The position numbers and the translations under genes were made by a program. The notes under the pieces are model-generated. The model worked only from the letters and a program-made list of their open reading frames with translations. It was not told the origin of the DNA and ran no database searches. Positions 36,545 through 45,703 of a stretch of 64,000 nucleotides of DNA are shown here, piece by piece. The DNA is taken from positions 682,001 through 746,000 of the forward strand of contig NZ_CP020105.1 in NCBI RefSeq assembly GCF_002067135.1. Reading direction: 5' to 3'. How positions within the stretch are numbered: the first letter of the stretch is position 1; each line of letters starts with the position of its first letter. This DNA is from Spirosoma rigui. Its GTDB lineage: Bacteria > Bacteroidota > Bacteroidia > Cytophagales > Spirosomataceae.

Positions 36545-36808
36545 ATGAAACTCAATCCTACCTACGCCATGACACCCGAACCTTCTGTTCCTGCTCTCCC
36601 CTGGTATGATACGGTCATTGCATGGTTTGCTGTGCTGTGGTGGCGTCATCGGGCAAGCATCCTTCTGGCGGTAGGCATACTGTTATTGGCCCTTCCGTTC
36701 ACCCCCTGGACCGTCATAGGTACCGGCTATTTTCTGGTGCTTACCGTCTTTGGTCTGCTCTGCATCCGCGAACTCGTCCGACTGATCGGACTGCGCGCCA
36801 GCCGATAA
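36545..36808 (+). CDS. Small membrane protein, unknown
   Basis: 87 residues from MKLNPTYAM at 36545 (an ATG at 36494 is also in frame). Two predicted membrane helices: about 43-60 (ASILLAVGILLLALPF) and 62-80. No recognised domain. Followed 208 bp later by the DUF308/HdeD-like gene. Confidence 0.55.
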   Translation: MKLNPTYAMTPEPSVPALPWYDTVIAWFAVLWWRHRASILLAVGILLLALPFTPWTVIGTGYFLVLTVFGLLCIRELVRLIGLRASR

Positions 36809-37016
36809 ACGCTTTTCTGCATAGCATATCACTCCATACGGCCACCCGCGTGGTTCATGGGCAGCTTCCCCGCCGGATTGACCAGGTGACCGTTATACGT
36901 CACATAATCAACGCCTTGGTTACTGCGCGCGATCCATCGATACGGCCTCATTTGGGAAAACAATCATATATGACATTACGTTGAGGTCGAAAAGTAATCA
37001 ACAAATACTCAACGCA

Positions 37017-37586
37017 ATGGATCATACACATTCAACAACCCAACGCTCGTGGCTGCTCGTGGCCCGGGGTATCCTGTACATCCTCATTGGCGGCTCCATG
37101 TTTATGTTCGCCAGTTCTTATTCGGCGCAGTCCGGTCACATTATCGGTTCACTGGCTATGCTAGCGGGTATCTGCCAGCTGGTGTCCTCTTTCGTCCGAA
37201 ACCAGACGGACAAAAACAATTTCTGGGGAATTCTTCATGGTATTACCGACGTGGGCTTCGGTATCGCCATCTTACTTTTCTCCAACGGAACCGTCAAAAG
37301 CTTCGTGGATGTGCTTGGGTTCTGGGCCATGATGTACGCCTTTCTTCAGGCAGTACAGGCTATGTATGCTTTCATGGCTGCCCGGGGGAACGGCACGTTC
37401 AGCGGCACCAGCCTTGTCCATCTTGCCAACGTCCTCGTTTCCGGTGGCCTGACGTTTACGCTGCTCTTACGCCCCGCCGGGTTCGACAATTCGCTGGATT
37501 TCATTGGCATCTTTCCCATGCTGCTCGGCGTGCTGATCATTGTTCTGACCCGCCAGATGCGGGAGAACACGACACGTTCCTACTGA
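37017..37586 (+). CDS. DUF308/HdeD-like membrane protein
   Basis: 189 residues from MDHTHSTTQRSW at 37017. Six predicted membrane helices beginning with LLVARGILYILIGGSMFMFA and ending LLGVLIIVLT. The repeated 'G-I-L/LxG' helix pairs resemble the HdeD (DUF308) acid-stress family. Physiological role unknown. Confidence 0.75.
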   Translation: MDHTHSTTQRSWLLVARGILYILIGGSMFMFASSYSAQSGHIIGSLAMLAGICQLVSSFVRNQTDKNNFWGILHGITDVGFGIAILLFSNGTVKSFVDVLGFWAMMYAFLQAVQAMYAFMAARGNGTFSGTSLVHLANVLVSGGLTFTLLLRPAGFDNSLDFIGIFPMLLGVLIIVLTRQMRENTTRSY

Positions 37587-37631
37587 TACCAGTGGTGAGT
37601 AACGGTAACCTGCTTGTCGCACCAGTCTACT

Positions 37632-37689
37632 TAGCCATAACCCCGTCCGGAATCACGAGTAATGATGATTCCGGACGGGGTTATGGCTA
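37632..37689. repeat. Perfect 24-bp inverted repeat between convergent genes
   Basis: TAGCCATAACCCCG...AATCA (37632-37655) and its exact inverse (37666-37689) with a 10-nt loop. No T-tract. Probably a shared terminator hairpin. Confidence 0.75.
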
Positions 37690-37700
37690 GTTGTACTACG

Positions 37701-39173
37701 TTATAGCCCGTTGGCAATCTGCTCTTCCTGTTTCTGGCGCACCTGCTGACCAATGGGTACATACTCTACGTCGCAGGGGTAACCAAACAGGCAGAAGTCC
37801 TTGATTCGTTTGGCCACGCGCTCGGGTACCATCTGTTCCCAGCCATCCTGCCCTTCCTGAATCATGGTCAGCACGCTGTCGGTAGAAATATGCAGGTTCT
37901 GCTCGTTATAGTCGGTAATATCCTCGATCTTATCGTTCCGGACCAGGTACTGGAACAGGGGCTCCAGCGTGGGCGGCAGCTTGAATTCATTACAGGTATA
38001 GATAGACCCTTCTTTCAGCGTCGGGTACACGAACAGCTTCACCTTACGGCTGAACAACGTAGCGAACGACTCCAGAATACCCCCCGGTAGAAATTCGTAG
38101 TGGCCTTCCTCGAAAATATACTCCAAGTTAGGAATTCCCACGACCAGCCCAATTTTCAGCCGGGTCAGGCGAGCCAGGTACGCCACCAGTTTGTAATATT
38201 CCAGGTAGTTGGAGATCATTACGGTCTGGCCCATGGAACACAGAATGTCGACCCGGTCCAGAAAATCCTTCTCATCGATGCCCTGGTCGTTGGCTTTCAG
38301 ATTATGAAGTGTTAGCTCAGCCATGGAAATAACCCGGTCGGCGTCCACATCCGGCTCGGCTTTGAACTGCTTCATGCCATTCTCGATCATGTCCATCTGA
38401 ACGTTAGTTACGGGGCGCAGCCGCCCCCGCATGACCAGAATGTGTTTTTTATAGAGCGCTTCGGAAGGCTGTAGCACCTGCCCATCCGAACCGAACAGGG
38501 CAGCATCGGTAAAACTGTTTTTGACCAGGTGTAACGTCATTAACCGGTTGTCGACATCCGCAAAATCGGGACCGTTGAACCGAATCATGTCGATCTGGAT
38601 GCGCTCGGGCGCCAGATCGTCCATCAACGAGAGGACCAGCGTTTCGGGCGATTTAGCGTAGTAGTAACACCCGTAAATCAGGTTGACGCCAATAATACCC
38701 AGCGCCTGCTGCTGTAAAACGTTTTCATTGTCGAGCATCCGGACGTGGATAATAACGTCGTTGTAGCCCGATTGTGGATTCAACTGAAAGCGGCAGCCGA
38801 TCCAGCCGTGTGCGTCGTTGGTTTTCTGATAATTGAGCGCAACAACAGTATTGGCAAACGCGAAGAACGTAGTGTCAGGACCGCGTTTTTCGGCCAGTCG
38901 TTTCTCCAGCAGGCTATACTCCTTGTTGAGCATTTTAACCAGTCGGGACTCGACCACATACCGCCCGCTTTCTTCCACACCGTAGATGCTGTCGCTGAAT
39001 GTCATGTCGTAAGCCGACATTGTCTTGGCAATCGTACCCGATGAACCACCCGCTTTGAAGAACATTGCGGCCGTTTCCTGACCCGCTCCGATTTCGGCAA
39101 ATGACCCGTAAATTTTCCGATCGAGGTTGATACGTAATGCTTTCTGCTTAGTGCCTATATTTTTCTCGTACAT
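37701..39173 (-). CDS. Conserved Bacteroidota protein of unknown function
   Basis: 490 residues from MYEKNIGTKQKALRINLDRK at 39173. I recognise this as a widely kept Bacteroidota protein that is named inconsistently in annotations; I see no signal peptide, no nucleotide-binding loop and no barrel features that would justify those names. Conserved-looking stretches include YGSFAEIGAGQETAAMFFKA, IAKTMSAYDMTFSD and ALGIIGVNLIYGCYYY. Soluble, cytoplasmic by sequence. A TAACTTTA near-match to the -7 element is at 39197-39204 on the minus strand. Confidence 0.75.
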   Translation of the reverse strand: MYEKNIGTKQKALRINLDRKIYGSFAEIGAGQETAAMFFKAGGSSGTIAKTMSAYDMTFSDSIYGVEESGRYVVESRLVKMLNKEYSLLEKRLAEKRGPDTTFFAFANTVVALNYQKTNDAHGWIGCRFQLNPQSGYNDVIIHVRMLDNENVLQQQALGIIGVNLIYGCYYYAKSPETLVLSLMDDLAPERIQIDMIRFNGPDFADVDNRLMTLHLVKNSFTDAALFGSDGQVLQPSEALYKKHILVMRGRLRPVTNVQMDMIENGMKQFKAEPDVDADRVISMAELTLHNLKANDQGIDEKDFLDRVDILCSMGQTVMISNYLEYYKLVAYLARLTRLKIGLVVGIPNLEYIFEEGHYEFLPGGILESFATLFSRKVKLFVYPTLKEGSIYTCNEFKLPPTLEPLFQYLVRNDKIEDITDYNEQNLHISTDSVLTMIQEGQDGWEQMVPERVAKRIKDFCLFGYPCDVEYVPIGQQVRQKQEEQIANGL

Positions 39174-39263
39174 CGTGTGTAGCGGCTTGCTGATGATAAA
39201 GTTACAGTATAAAACGCCAAAAGCAGCCTTGTAGGGCTGCTTCCGACACAAAATTGTGCGCCC

Positions 39264-40745
39264 TTACGGGTTCAGACCGGGCAGGTTTTCGGTGAAAAAC
39301 ATGTTGCTGCCACCAGCTTTGCGCTCAATAGACGACCCCAATACGGGTGTCTCAATGCCGTTGCGAGCGGCAACCCGGCCCGACCGGCTGCCCGTGATCT
39401 GGAAGATTGCCTCGTTCAACAAGGCATCACTGATATCGCCCAGGGGTTTCCAGACTACGTTAGTAAACTCCCGAACTTCCACTTTAGGAACAAAACCCGT
39501 ACTATAATCCGACTGGTTCAGTGAGTTGTAGGTTTTGGACACAATGGGCTGCATCCCCCATTTGATACGTCCCTTGGTGTCGGTAATCGTAACCGAACCG
39601 ACGTTTTTGCCGTAGGAAGTCGTGCCCAGCGTGATCACTTCCATGTAGGGCCGCAACCCGTTGATGAGCAATTCACTGGCCGACGCCGAGCCGGAAGTCG
39701 TCAGCACGTAAAGTCGCTGAATGGAGCCGCCAACGTTGTTTGGCTCGTCGTAGAAGAAACCATTAAACGAGTCGGTCCCCTTCGACTTATCATAGGCCTG
39801 GTAATCGGGCGTTAGGGTTTTGTTGTATTCTTTTTTGTAAAAGAGTTTCGAGCTGCTGGCCCCCTTTCCGATCAGGCTGCCCAGCACCGTCGATGATGAC
39901 ACGTAGCCACCCGGGTTGTAGCGCAGGTCGAGTACGAGTTCAGTGATGCCACTGGCTTTGAATTTTCCGAATACAGTCCGCAGTTGCTGGTCATAATCGG
40001 CCGTACCGGCATTGTTAGGGCCCGGCACAAACTGGTTATAGACCAGATATCCGATTTTTTTCCCCTGGATGGTGTAGACCGAATCGAGGTAAACCGGGTT
40101 TGCCTGGTACACGACAGCCGTAATGGATTTTGTTGCGGCCGTATCAACGATTTTGTTCCCTTCAATGGTCGCAAACCCGTAGGTCTTGGTTGCGCCCTCG
40201 CTGTTAATTACACTGCTATAATTCGCGGTTGTCAGCTTGGTTCCGTTTACCGACGTAATAATATCCCCGCGTTTGACCCCCGCCTTGTCGGCAGGTGAAC
40301 CCCGCTGCACGTAAAGCACTTTGGCGATCACATCGGTAGAATTGCTCTCCCGCAGGAACAGCTTGAACTCCATGCCCGTCGTTGTCTGCTCGCCACTCAA
40401 GCTGGCTTTGAGTTCATCGGCACTTTTCTGGATCCACGAAAACCGATCACCGGTAGGATTGGCGGTTGCGTCGTACTTGTACAGCAGCGATTCAAAGTAT
40501 TTATCGGGCGTGAGCGACTTATCAGTTGTGGCGGGGAGTTTGTCATTCCAGAAATACCAATACTTCATATTGGCCAGAATCCAGTCGTTCACTTCGCCAT
40601 CGGTAACGGCACCGGTCGTTACTGTGGACGATACGACAGTTGGCGTCGGGGCAACGTCTTCATTTTTCCTACAGGATGTCACCAGAAGAGCACTCGAAAG
40701 GAGTATAAAAGCAGCAGCGTACCAGCATTGTGGTTTTGGGTTCAT
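39264..40745 (-). CDS. S41 family peptidase, lipoprotein
   Basis: 493 residues. Signal with lipobox LLVTSC near residue 25, so anchored to a membrane on the periplasmic side. An N-terminal cap region (VNDWILANMKYWYFWND) precedes a PDZ domain (about 120-215: GSPADKAGVKRGDIITSVNG). The S41 catalytic domain carries TSGSASASELLINGLRP (Ser) and TTSYGKNVGS (Lys). Tail-specific protease type. The substrate is unknown. Confidence 0.92.
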   Translation of the reverse strand: MNPKPQCWYAAAFILLSSALLVTSCRKNEDVAPTPTVVSSTVTTGAVTDGEVNDWILANMKYWYFWNDKLPATTDKSLTPDKYFESLLYKYDATANPTGDRFSWIQKSADELKASLSGEQTTTGMEFKLFLRESNSTDVIAKVLYVQRGSPADKAGVKRGDIITSVNGTKLTTANYSSVINSEGATKTYGFATIEGNKIVDTAATKSITAVVYQANPVYLDSVYTIQGKKIGYLVYNQFVPGPNNAGTADYDQQLRTVFGKFKASGITELVLDLRYNPGGYVSSSTVLGSLIGKGASSSKLFYKKEYNKTLTPDYQAYDKSKGTDSFNGFFYDEPNNVGGSIQRLYVLTTSGSASASELLINGLRPYMEVITLGTTSYGKNVGSVTITDTKGRIKWGMQPIVSKTYNSLNQSDYSTGFVPKVEVREFTNVVWKPLGDISDALLNEAIFQITGSRSGRVAARNGIETPVLGSSIERKAGGSNMFFTENLPGLNP

Positions 40746-41083
40746 ACAGATGGAGTTGATGACACTATGAATGCACTAAGTAAACGTAAAGTAGCCGTAA
40801 AAAATGCCGGTCTGTTTATTTATATAGACTGATTTTCAGGGAGCGCTCCCGTACGGCCCGTTGCCGTTCGCACACATAAAACGTGAGTTTACAGTCAATG
40901 TGAAGTGTAAGCGATTCTTTCCGCTTAATTTGCACCCGAAATCAACAGTTCATCGGGCTACACGCTCATCCAACAAAAACATTAATCAGTCGCCGAGACT
41001 GCCAACGAAATTTCTGTAAGGTGTCGCAAAAACGGCCGGGTGAATCACCCGGTCTTTTTTTTGTGAACCTCCTGACAGCTGGC
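40746..41083. other. Intergenic region with palindrome and terminator
   Basis: No gene seen. It contains a perfect 12-bp palindrome GGGAGCGCTCCC at 40839-40850 and the yraN terminator near its right end. Confidence 0.5.
41028..41062 (-). terminator. Terminator of yraN (symmetrical)
   Basis: Stem GGCCGGGTG/CACCCGGTC (41034-41054) with loop AAT. Flanked by five A on the left (T on the minus strand) and eight T on the right, so it could work on either strand. Confidence 0.8.
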
Positions 41084-41437
41084 TCAGAAAAAAGCATCTT
41101 CTACGTGCTTCACCCGCAGGACACTCCCCGAAATGGAGACCGCCACAATGTCAAAACGAACATCAAACAACCAGTTGTGGGCAAAGATGTACTGCTCAGC
41201 GGCTTTCATCACCAGCTTCGCCTTGGCGTAGGACACAAACTCTTCGGGGTTACCGAAACTCAGGTTGGTACGGGTCTTTACTTCCACAAACACCAGGAGC
41301 TGCCCTCTTTTGACAATGAGGTCTATCTCGGCGTGCTGGTGGCGAAAGTTACGGGCTAGTAGTTCGTACCCTTCCGACTGCAGGAAACGGGCGGCTTCCT
41401 CTTCGCCCTGTTTTCCAATTTCGTTATGCTGAGCCAT
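41084..41437 (-). CDS. YraN/UPF0102 family protein
   Basis: 117 residues from MAQHNEIGKQGEEEAARFLQ at 41437; an upstream ATG at 41494 is unlikely. Endonuclease-like PD-(D/E)XK fold: AEIDLIVKRGQLLVFVEVKTR carries the D...ExK motif. Function of the family is not established. Divergent from lipB with 90 bp between starts. Confidence 0.9.
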   Translation of the reverse strand: MAQHNEIGKQGEEEAARFLQSEGYELLARNFRHQHAEIDLIVKRGQLLVFVEVKTRTNLSFGNPEEFVSYAKAKLVMKAAEQYIFAHNWLFDVRFDIVAVSISGSVLRVKHVEDAFF

Positions 41438-41527
41438 CGACGGTGGGGTAAACAGTGAATATCGAACGAAACACGCCCTTTTCGTTGTTACCAAAAGGAA
41501 CGGAAGCCCCGCTTTTTCCGTAAATCA

Positions 41528-42268
41528 ATGAATAGCCGCATCAATAAACAAGTAGAAGTCAGGGAATTAGGACTAGTGGATTACCAGGCTACCTGGGACG
41601 AGCAGGAACGGCTCTTTGCCCGAATCGTTGACCAGAAGCTGAACAACCGAACCCTCCCGGACAACTCGCAGCAGCTCACGGCCAACTACCTGCTTTTCTG
41701 CGAACACCCGCACGTGTATACCCTTGGCACGAGCGGCCACGTCGACAACCTGCTGGTCGATCAGGAACGGCTTACCCGCGAGCTTGGTGCTACGTTCTAT
41801 AAAATTCGGCGCGGGGGCGACATTACCTACCACGGACCCGGCCAGCTGGTGGGGTACCCTATCCTGGATCTGGATAACTTCTTTACCGATATTCATCGCT
41901 ACATGCGACTATTGGAAGAGAGCATTATCCTGACCCTGGCCGACTACGGGCTGGACGCGGGGCGTATTGACGGGCTAACGGGCGTCTGGCTCGACCACGC
42001 CGGTGGGCCGCGGCCCCGTAAGATCTGCGCTATGGGGGTAAAGGCAAGCCGTTGGGTAACGATGCATGGCTTCGCGCTGAACGTCAATACAGATTTGAGT
42101 TATTTTAACCATATTGTCCCCTGCGGTATCACCGATAAAGCTGTTACCTCGCTGGCCGCTGAGTTGGGCTATCCCGTGCCATTGACCGAGGTGTCCGGTC
42201 GGGTACAGCGGCATATGGCGAATTTATTTGACATGGAATTGACGGAAAAAACATTGGAACACCGATAA
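41528..42268 (+). CDS. lipB: Lipoyl(octanoyl) transferase
   Basis: Transfers octanoyl from ACP to lipoyl domains. 246 residues. Motifs: RRGGDITYHGPGQLVGYPI, MGVKASRWVTMHGFALNV (Lys near 171) and the catalytic Cys in HIVPCGITDKAVTSL (near 198). The N-terminus is slightly longer than the E. coli protein, as in other Bacteroidota. Confidence 0.96.
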   Translation: MNSRINKQVEVRELGLVDYQATWDEQERLFARIVDQKLNNRTLPDNSQQLTANYLLFCEHPHVYTLGTSGHVDNLLVDQERLTRELGATFYKIRRGGDITYHGPGQLVGYPILDLDNFFTDIHRYMRLLEESIILTLADYGLDAGRIDGLTGVWLDHAGGPRPRKICAMGVKASRWVTMHGFALNVNTDLSYFNHIVPCGITDKAVTSLAAELGYPVPLTEVSGRVQRHMANLFDMELTEKTLEHR

Positions 42269-42340
42269 GACCCCGGCGGCAGGATCAGGTCCCTGTTGTG
42301 AGAAGCCGCCCGGCCCGTCCTAGCTGCGTTCCCATTTTTT

Positions 42341-42745
42341 ATGAAGAAAGACATTAATTTTTTGCCCGTTGAGGGCGTACAGATTGCAATAGCCCGTAAA
42401 GAAAACATCGTTGGCGGCTACGACTGGCAGGTGTTCCTGATCAATCAGAAAGACGTACCAATCAAAACGGTATTCGTTACGTCGAAAGGCTACGGGCTCA
42501 AAGATGACGAAGAGCAGAAGACATCGACGCTGCGCCATTTCTTCGTGGAAGTTCAGCCAGGCGCCTATGAAGTGGTTGAAACGATCATGCCCGATGTTTT
42601 TCACCTCAACAACGAGTACTGGGTGAGTTACTTCATTGACGAGCAAATCTTTGACAAGAAGTTCATTTTTGTGCCCGACAGTATCGTTGAAGAAAACCTG
42701 GTGACGGTACCCGGCCTGGGGTTAGAAGGCATTTTGCACGCATAA
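42341..42745 (+). CDS. Conserved hypothetical protein
   Basis: 134 residues, soluble and acidic, no signal peptide. The start is MKKDINFLPVEGVQIAIARK. No domain recognised. The position 72 bp after lipB on the same strand and codon use like its neighbours support a real core gene. Similar short proteins occur in Cytophagales, as far as I recall. Confidence 0.7.
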   Translation: MKKDINFLPVEGVQIAIARKENIVGGYDWQVFLINQKDVPIKTVFVTSKGYGLKDDEEQKTSTLRHFFVEVQPGAYEVVETIMPDVFHLNNEYWVSYFIDEQIFDKKFIFVPDSIVEENLVTVPGLGLEGILHA

Positions 42746-43026
42746 AGCCAGTTGCAGCGTCCTAACAAGACGGTTGTGTATCGGGTTACTTACCTGACCA
42801 GGCCCCTGCTGGCAAGGTCATTGACCACGTCCTGCAACCGAAACGATTTTTGGCGTTGCAGGAAGACTCCGCCCGTAGACGACGGGCACCAAACAGACAG
42901 CGATCGATATACCCGCAGATCGATTTCATAAACCCAGCTACAGTACAGTGTCAATCACAGAAAAGCTTCGGTATTCGGGTATACATCGCTTTTACAAATC
43001 ACGGGCCTGAGCCCAGTGGATATAGA

Positions 43027-45531
43027 ATGAGAAACGGAAAACCAAAACAAGATAAATACAGTCGCTCCGCTTCGGGCCGACCCGCCGGTGGCAAACCGGC
43101 TACGGCCAGTGCAGCGGCAACCACGCGGCCCCGCGAAAAAGGGGTAGAGAAACCAAACCGGGCCATGCGCCCAATTCAGCAAACCGATTCGTTTCTCGAT
43201 GAGATGAAAAATGATCTGATGGCATTTTTTCAGATCAACGATAACGAATCCTACACGCAGGAACAGGTTCTCGATCATTTCAATACGGGCGACCGTAAAA
43301 CGCGGCTAATCCTGCACGGACTGATTCATGAGCTCACCGACGAAGGGTCGCTGATTCGCCAGCCCGACGGAAGCTACCGCGCCGATGAGGCCGCGAACCT
43401 GCTCGAAGGGGTCGTCGACCACGTCAACGCCAAATTCGCCTTTGTCGTACCGGCCACGGCCAGCGGTATCCGGGGCGAACGCAGCGACGACATCTGGGTT
43501 GCGACCGACGACCTCAACGGTGCTGTCGACGGCGACCGGGTGCGGGTGCTGAAATTCTCGGATTCGGGAAACCGCTCCCGGCGCGTTGAAGGCAAAGTTG
43601 CCAACATTGTGGAGCGGGGCCGTACCGAACTGGTCGGTCGTATTGAGGTATGGCCTACCTACGGGTTCGTCATTCCCGACAGTAAAAAGATCTACGAAGA
43701 TATTTTCATCCCAAAGGAGAAACTGGCCGGAGCTACCGACGACGACAAAGTCATTGTGCGGCTTACCAAGTATCCATCCGGCGGGGGCGGCAAACAGCGC
43801 TTTGAAGGCGAAGTCGTTACGGTCCTTGGCGCAGCCGGGGAAAACAACACCGAAATGCACGCCATCCTGGCGGAGTTTGGCTTACCTATCGACTTCCCCA
43901 AAGATGTGGAAGAAGAAGCCGAAGCAATTCCGACCAAAATTTTGAAGAAGGACCTGGCCAAACGGCGTGACATGCGCGACGTAACAACGTTCACCATTGA
44001 CCCCGTCGATGCCAAGGACTTTGACGATGCTCTGTCGGTGCAGATGCTCGACAATGGTAACTACGAGATTGGCATCCACATCGCCGACGTCACGCACTAC
44101 GTGAAGCCCGGCTCGCGGCTGGAAGAGGAAGCGTTCAAGCGCGCTACGTCGGTATACCTCGTTGACCGGGTGGTACCGATGCTGCCGGAGAAACTCTCCA
44201 ACGGCCTGTGTTCGCTCCGCCCCAATGAGGATAAGCTAACGTTCTCGGCCGTGTTCGAGCTGACGCCCGATGCGCGCATTTCGAAAGAATGGTTCGGCCG
44301 GACCGTCATTCACTCCGACCGGCGGTTCTCGTACGAAGAAGCGCAGGACATTCTCAACAACAGCAACGGCGATTACCTGTCGGAGCTGCAGCTGTTGAAC
44401 GAACTGGCGCACAAACTCCGTAAAGAGCGGTTCAAGAACGGTGCCATCAACTTCGAAACGGTTGAGGTTCGCTTCAAGCTGGATGAGAACGGCGTTCCGC
44501 TATCGGTCTATCCCAAGCTGCGGCAGGACACCAACAAACTCATTGAGGAATTCATGCTGCTGGCCAACAAACGCGTGGCCGAGTACGTCCATCTGCTCTC
44601 GAAACAGAACAAGAAAGGCGAGGAAAACACGATGGTCTACCGGGTTCACGAAGGCCCCGACACCGACCGGCTGCAGCAATTCGCCGACTTTGCCGGACGG
44701 CTGGGTTATAAGCTGAGCGTGGACGAAGAACACCTGTCCAACTCCATGAACCGCTTCATGGCCAGTATAGAAGGCAAGCCCGAAGCCAGTATGCTGTCGC
44801 AGCTGGCTATCCGGACCATGTCGAAAGCACGCTACAGCACCGACGACCTGGGCCACTTTGGCCTCGCCTTCCGCCGGTACTCGCACTTCACGTCGCCCAT
44901 CCGTCGCTACCCTGATATGATGGCGCACCGGCTGTTGCAGCATTATCTGGACAAGGGCAAGCCCGAAGACCGTGACACGCTGGAAGACCAGTGCAAGCAC
45001 GCATCGGCCCGCGAAAAAATGGCCTCCGACGCCGAACGCGCCAGTATCAAGTACAAACAGGTCGAGTTCATGAGCCGCATGGATCCCAACCGGACGTTCG
45101 AAGGGGTTATTTCGGGGGTTACCGAGTTTGGTATATTCGTCGAAATCACGGAGAACAACTGCGAAGGACTGGTCCGGATGCAGGACCTGAGCAACGACTA
45201 CTACGAATTCGACAAGGAGAACTACCGGATCATCGGTAGCCGCACCAAGAAGATGTACACCTTTGGTGATCAGGTTGTCGTTCGGGTCAAAGAAACGAAT
45301 CTTGGCCGCCGGAGCATGGATTTCGCGCTCGTCAGCGACAAAGCCGGGCACGTGACTGACTCCGACAACAGCGGCCGGTCGAGCCGGTCGCGCTCTGATC
45401 GACGCGATGGCGGTTCCCGCTCAGGCGGCTCGTCGCGCAGTAGCTCATCATCGTCCCGCAGCAGCGGCAAACGCTCCGAAAGCCCCGCCCCCAAAGGAGA
45501 AAACCGGCGCGGTGGCCGCGGACGGCGGTAA
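43027..45531 (+). CDS. rnr: Ribonuclease R
   Basis: 3'-5' exoribonuclease for structured RNA. 834 residues from MRNGKPKQDKYSRS at 43027; upstream ATG codons extend into sequence unlike the family. A low-complexity basic N-terminus is followed by a winged-helix/OB cold-shock region, the RNB catalytic domain with DPVDAKDFDDALSV, and an S1 domain with FEGVISGVTEFGIFVEITEN. The C-terminal tail is Ser/Arg/Gly-rich. A strong terminator follows. Confidence 0.95.
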   Translation: MRNGKPKQDKYSRSASGRPAGGKPATASAAATTRPREKGVEKPNRAMRPIQQTDSFLDEMKNDLMAFFQINDNESYTQEQVLDHFNTGDRKTRLILHGLIHELTDEGSLIRQPDGSYRADEAANLLEGVVDHVNAKFAFVVPATASGIRGERSDDIWVATDDLNGAVDGDRVRVLKFSDSGNRSRRVEGKVANIVERGRTELVGRIEVWPTYGFVIPDSKKIYEDIFIPKEKLAGATDDDKVIVRLTKYPSGGGGKQRFEGEVVTVLGAAGENNTEMHAILAEFGLPIDFPKDVEEEAEAIPTKILKKDLAKRRDMRDVTTFTIDPVDAKDFDDALSVQMLDNGNYEIGIHIADVTHYVKPGSRLEEEAFKRATSVYLVDRVVPMLPEKLSNGLCSLRPNEDKLTFSAVFELTPDARISKEWFGRTVIHSDRRFSYEEAQDILNNSNGDYLSELQLLNELAHKLRKERFKNGAINFETVEVRFKLDENGVPLSVYPKLRQDTNKLIEEFMLLANKRVAEYVHLLSKQNKKGEENTMVYRVHEGPDTDRLQQFADFAGRLGYKLSVDEEHLSNSMNRFMASIEGKPEASMLSQLAIRTMSKARYSTDDLGHFGLAFRRYSHFTSPIRRYPDMMAHRLLQHYLDKGKPEDRDTLEDQCKHASAREKMASDAERASIKYKQVEFMSRMDPNRTFEGVISGVTEFGIFVEITENNCEGLVRMQDLSNDYYEFDKENYRIIGSRTKKMYTFGDQVVVRVKETNLGRRSMDFALVSDKAGHVTDSDNSGRSSRSRSDRRDGGSRSGGSSRSSSSSSRSSGKRSESPAPKGENRRGGRGRR

Positions 45532-45550
45532 ATTGTAACTATACCTTACG

Positions 45551-45591
45551 AAATAGGGCCTGATCAACGCTGATCAGGCCCTATTTCTTTT
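45551..45591 (+). terminator. Rho-independent terminator of rnr
   Basis: Perfect 16-bp stem AAATAGGGCCTGATCA and its inverse with loop ACGC, then TTTCTTTT. Confidence 0.9.
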
Positions 45592-45597
45592 AAGCCT

Positions 45598-45690
45598 TGC
45601 CCGTGGTCCGAAAGACCCTGGTAGTGGCTGTAATGACTACTTGCCAGAACAATTGAACAAGCCACTACCAGGGCTTTCGGACCACGGGCA
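45598..45690. repeat. Long inverted repeat between convergent rnr and the S9 peptidase gene
   Basis: Arms 45598-45629 (TGCCCGTGGTCCGAAAG...) and 45660-45690, identical in inverse except for one extra base. The 30-nt loop holds nothing recognisable. It sits directly downstream of the rnr terminator and 13 bp from the S9 stop, so it may terminate the S9 transcript. Confidence 0.75.
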
Positions 45691-45703
45691 GGCGGCTGCA
45701 CAG

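Noticed and set aside
42850-43026. Longer N-terminus for RNase R
   Set aside because: Sequence is not RNase R-like; the ATG at 43027 gives the usual basic N-terminus.
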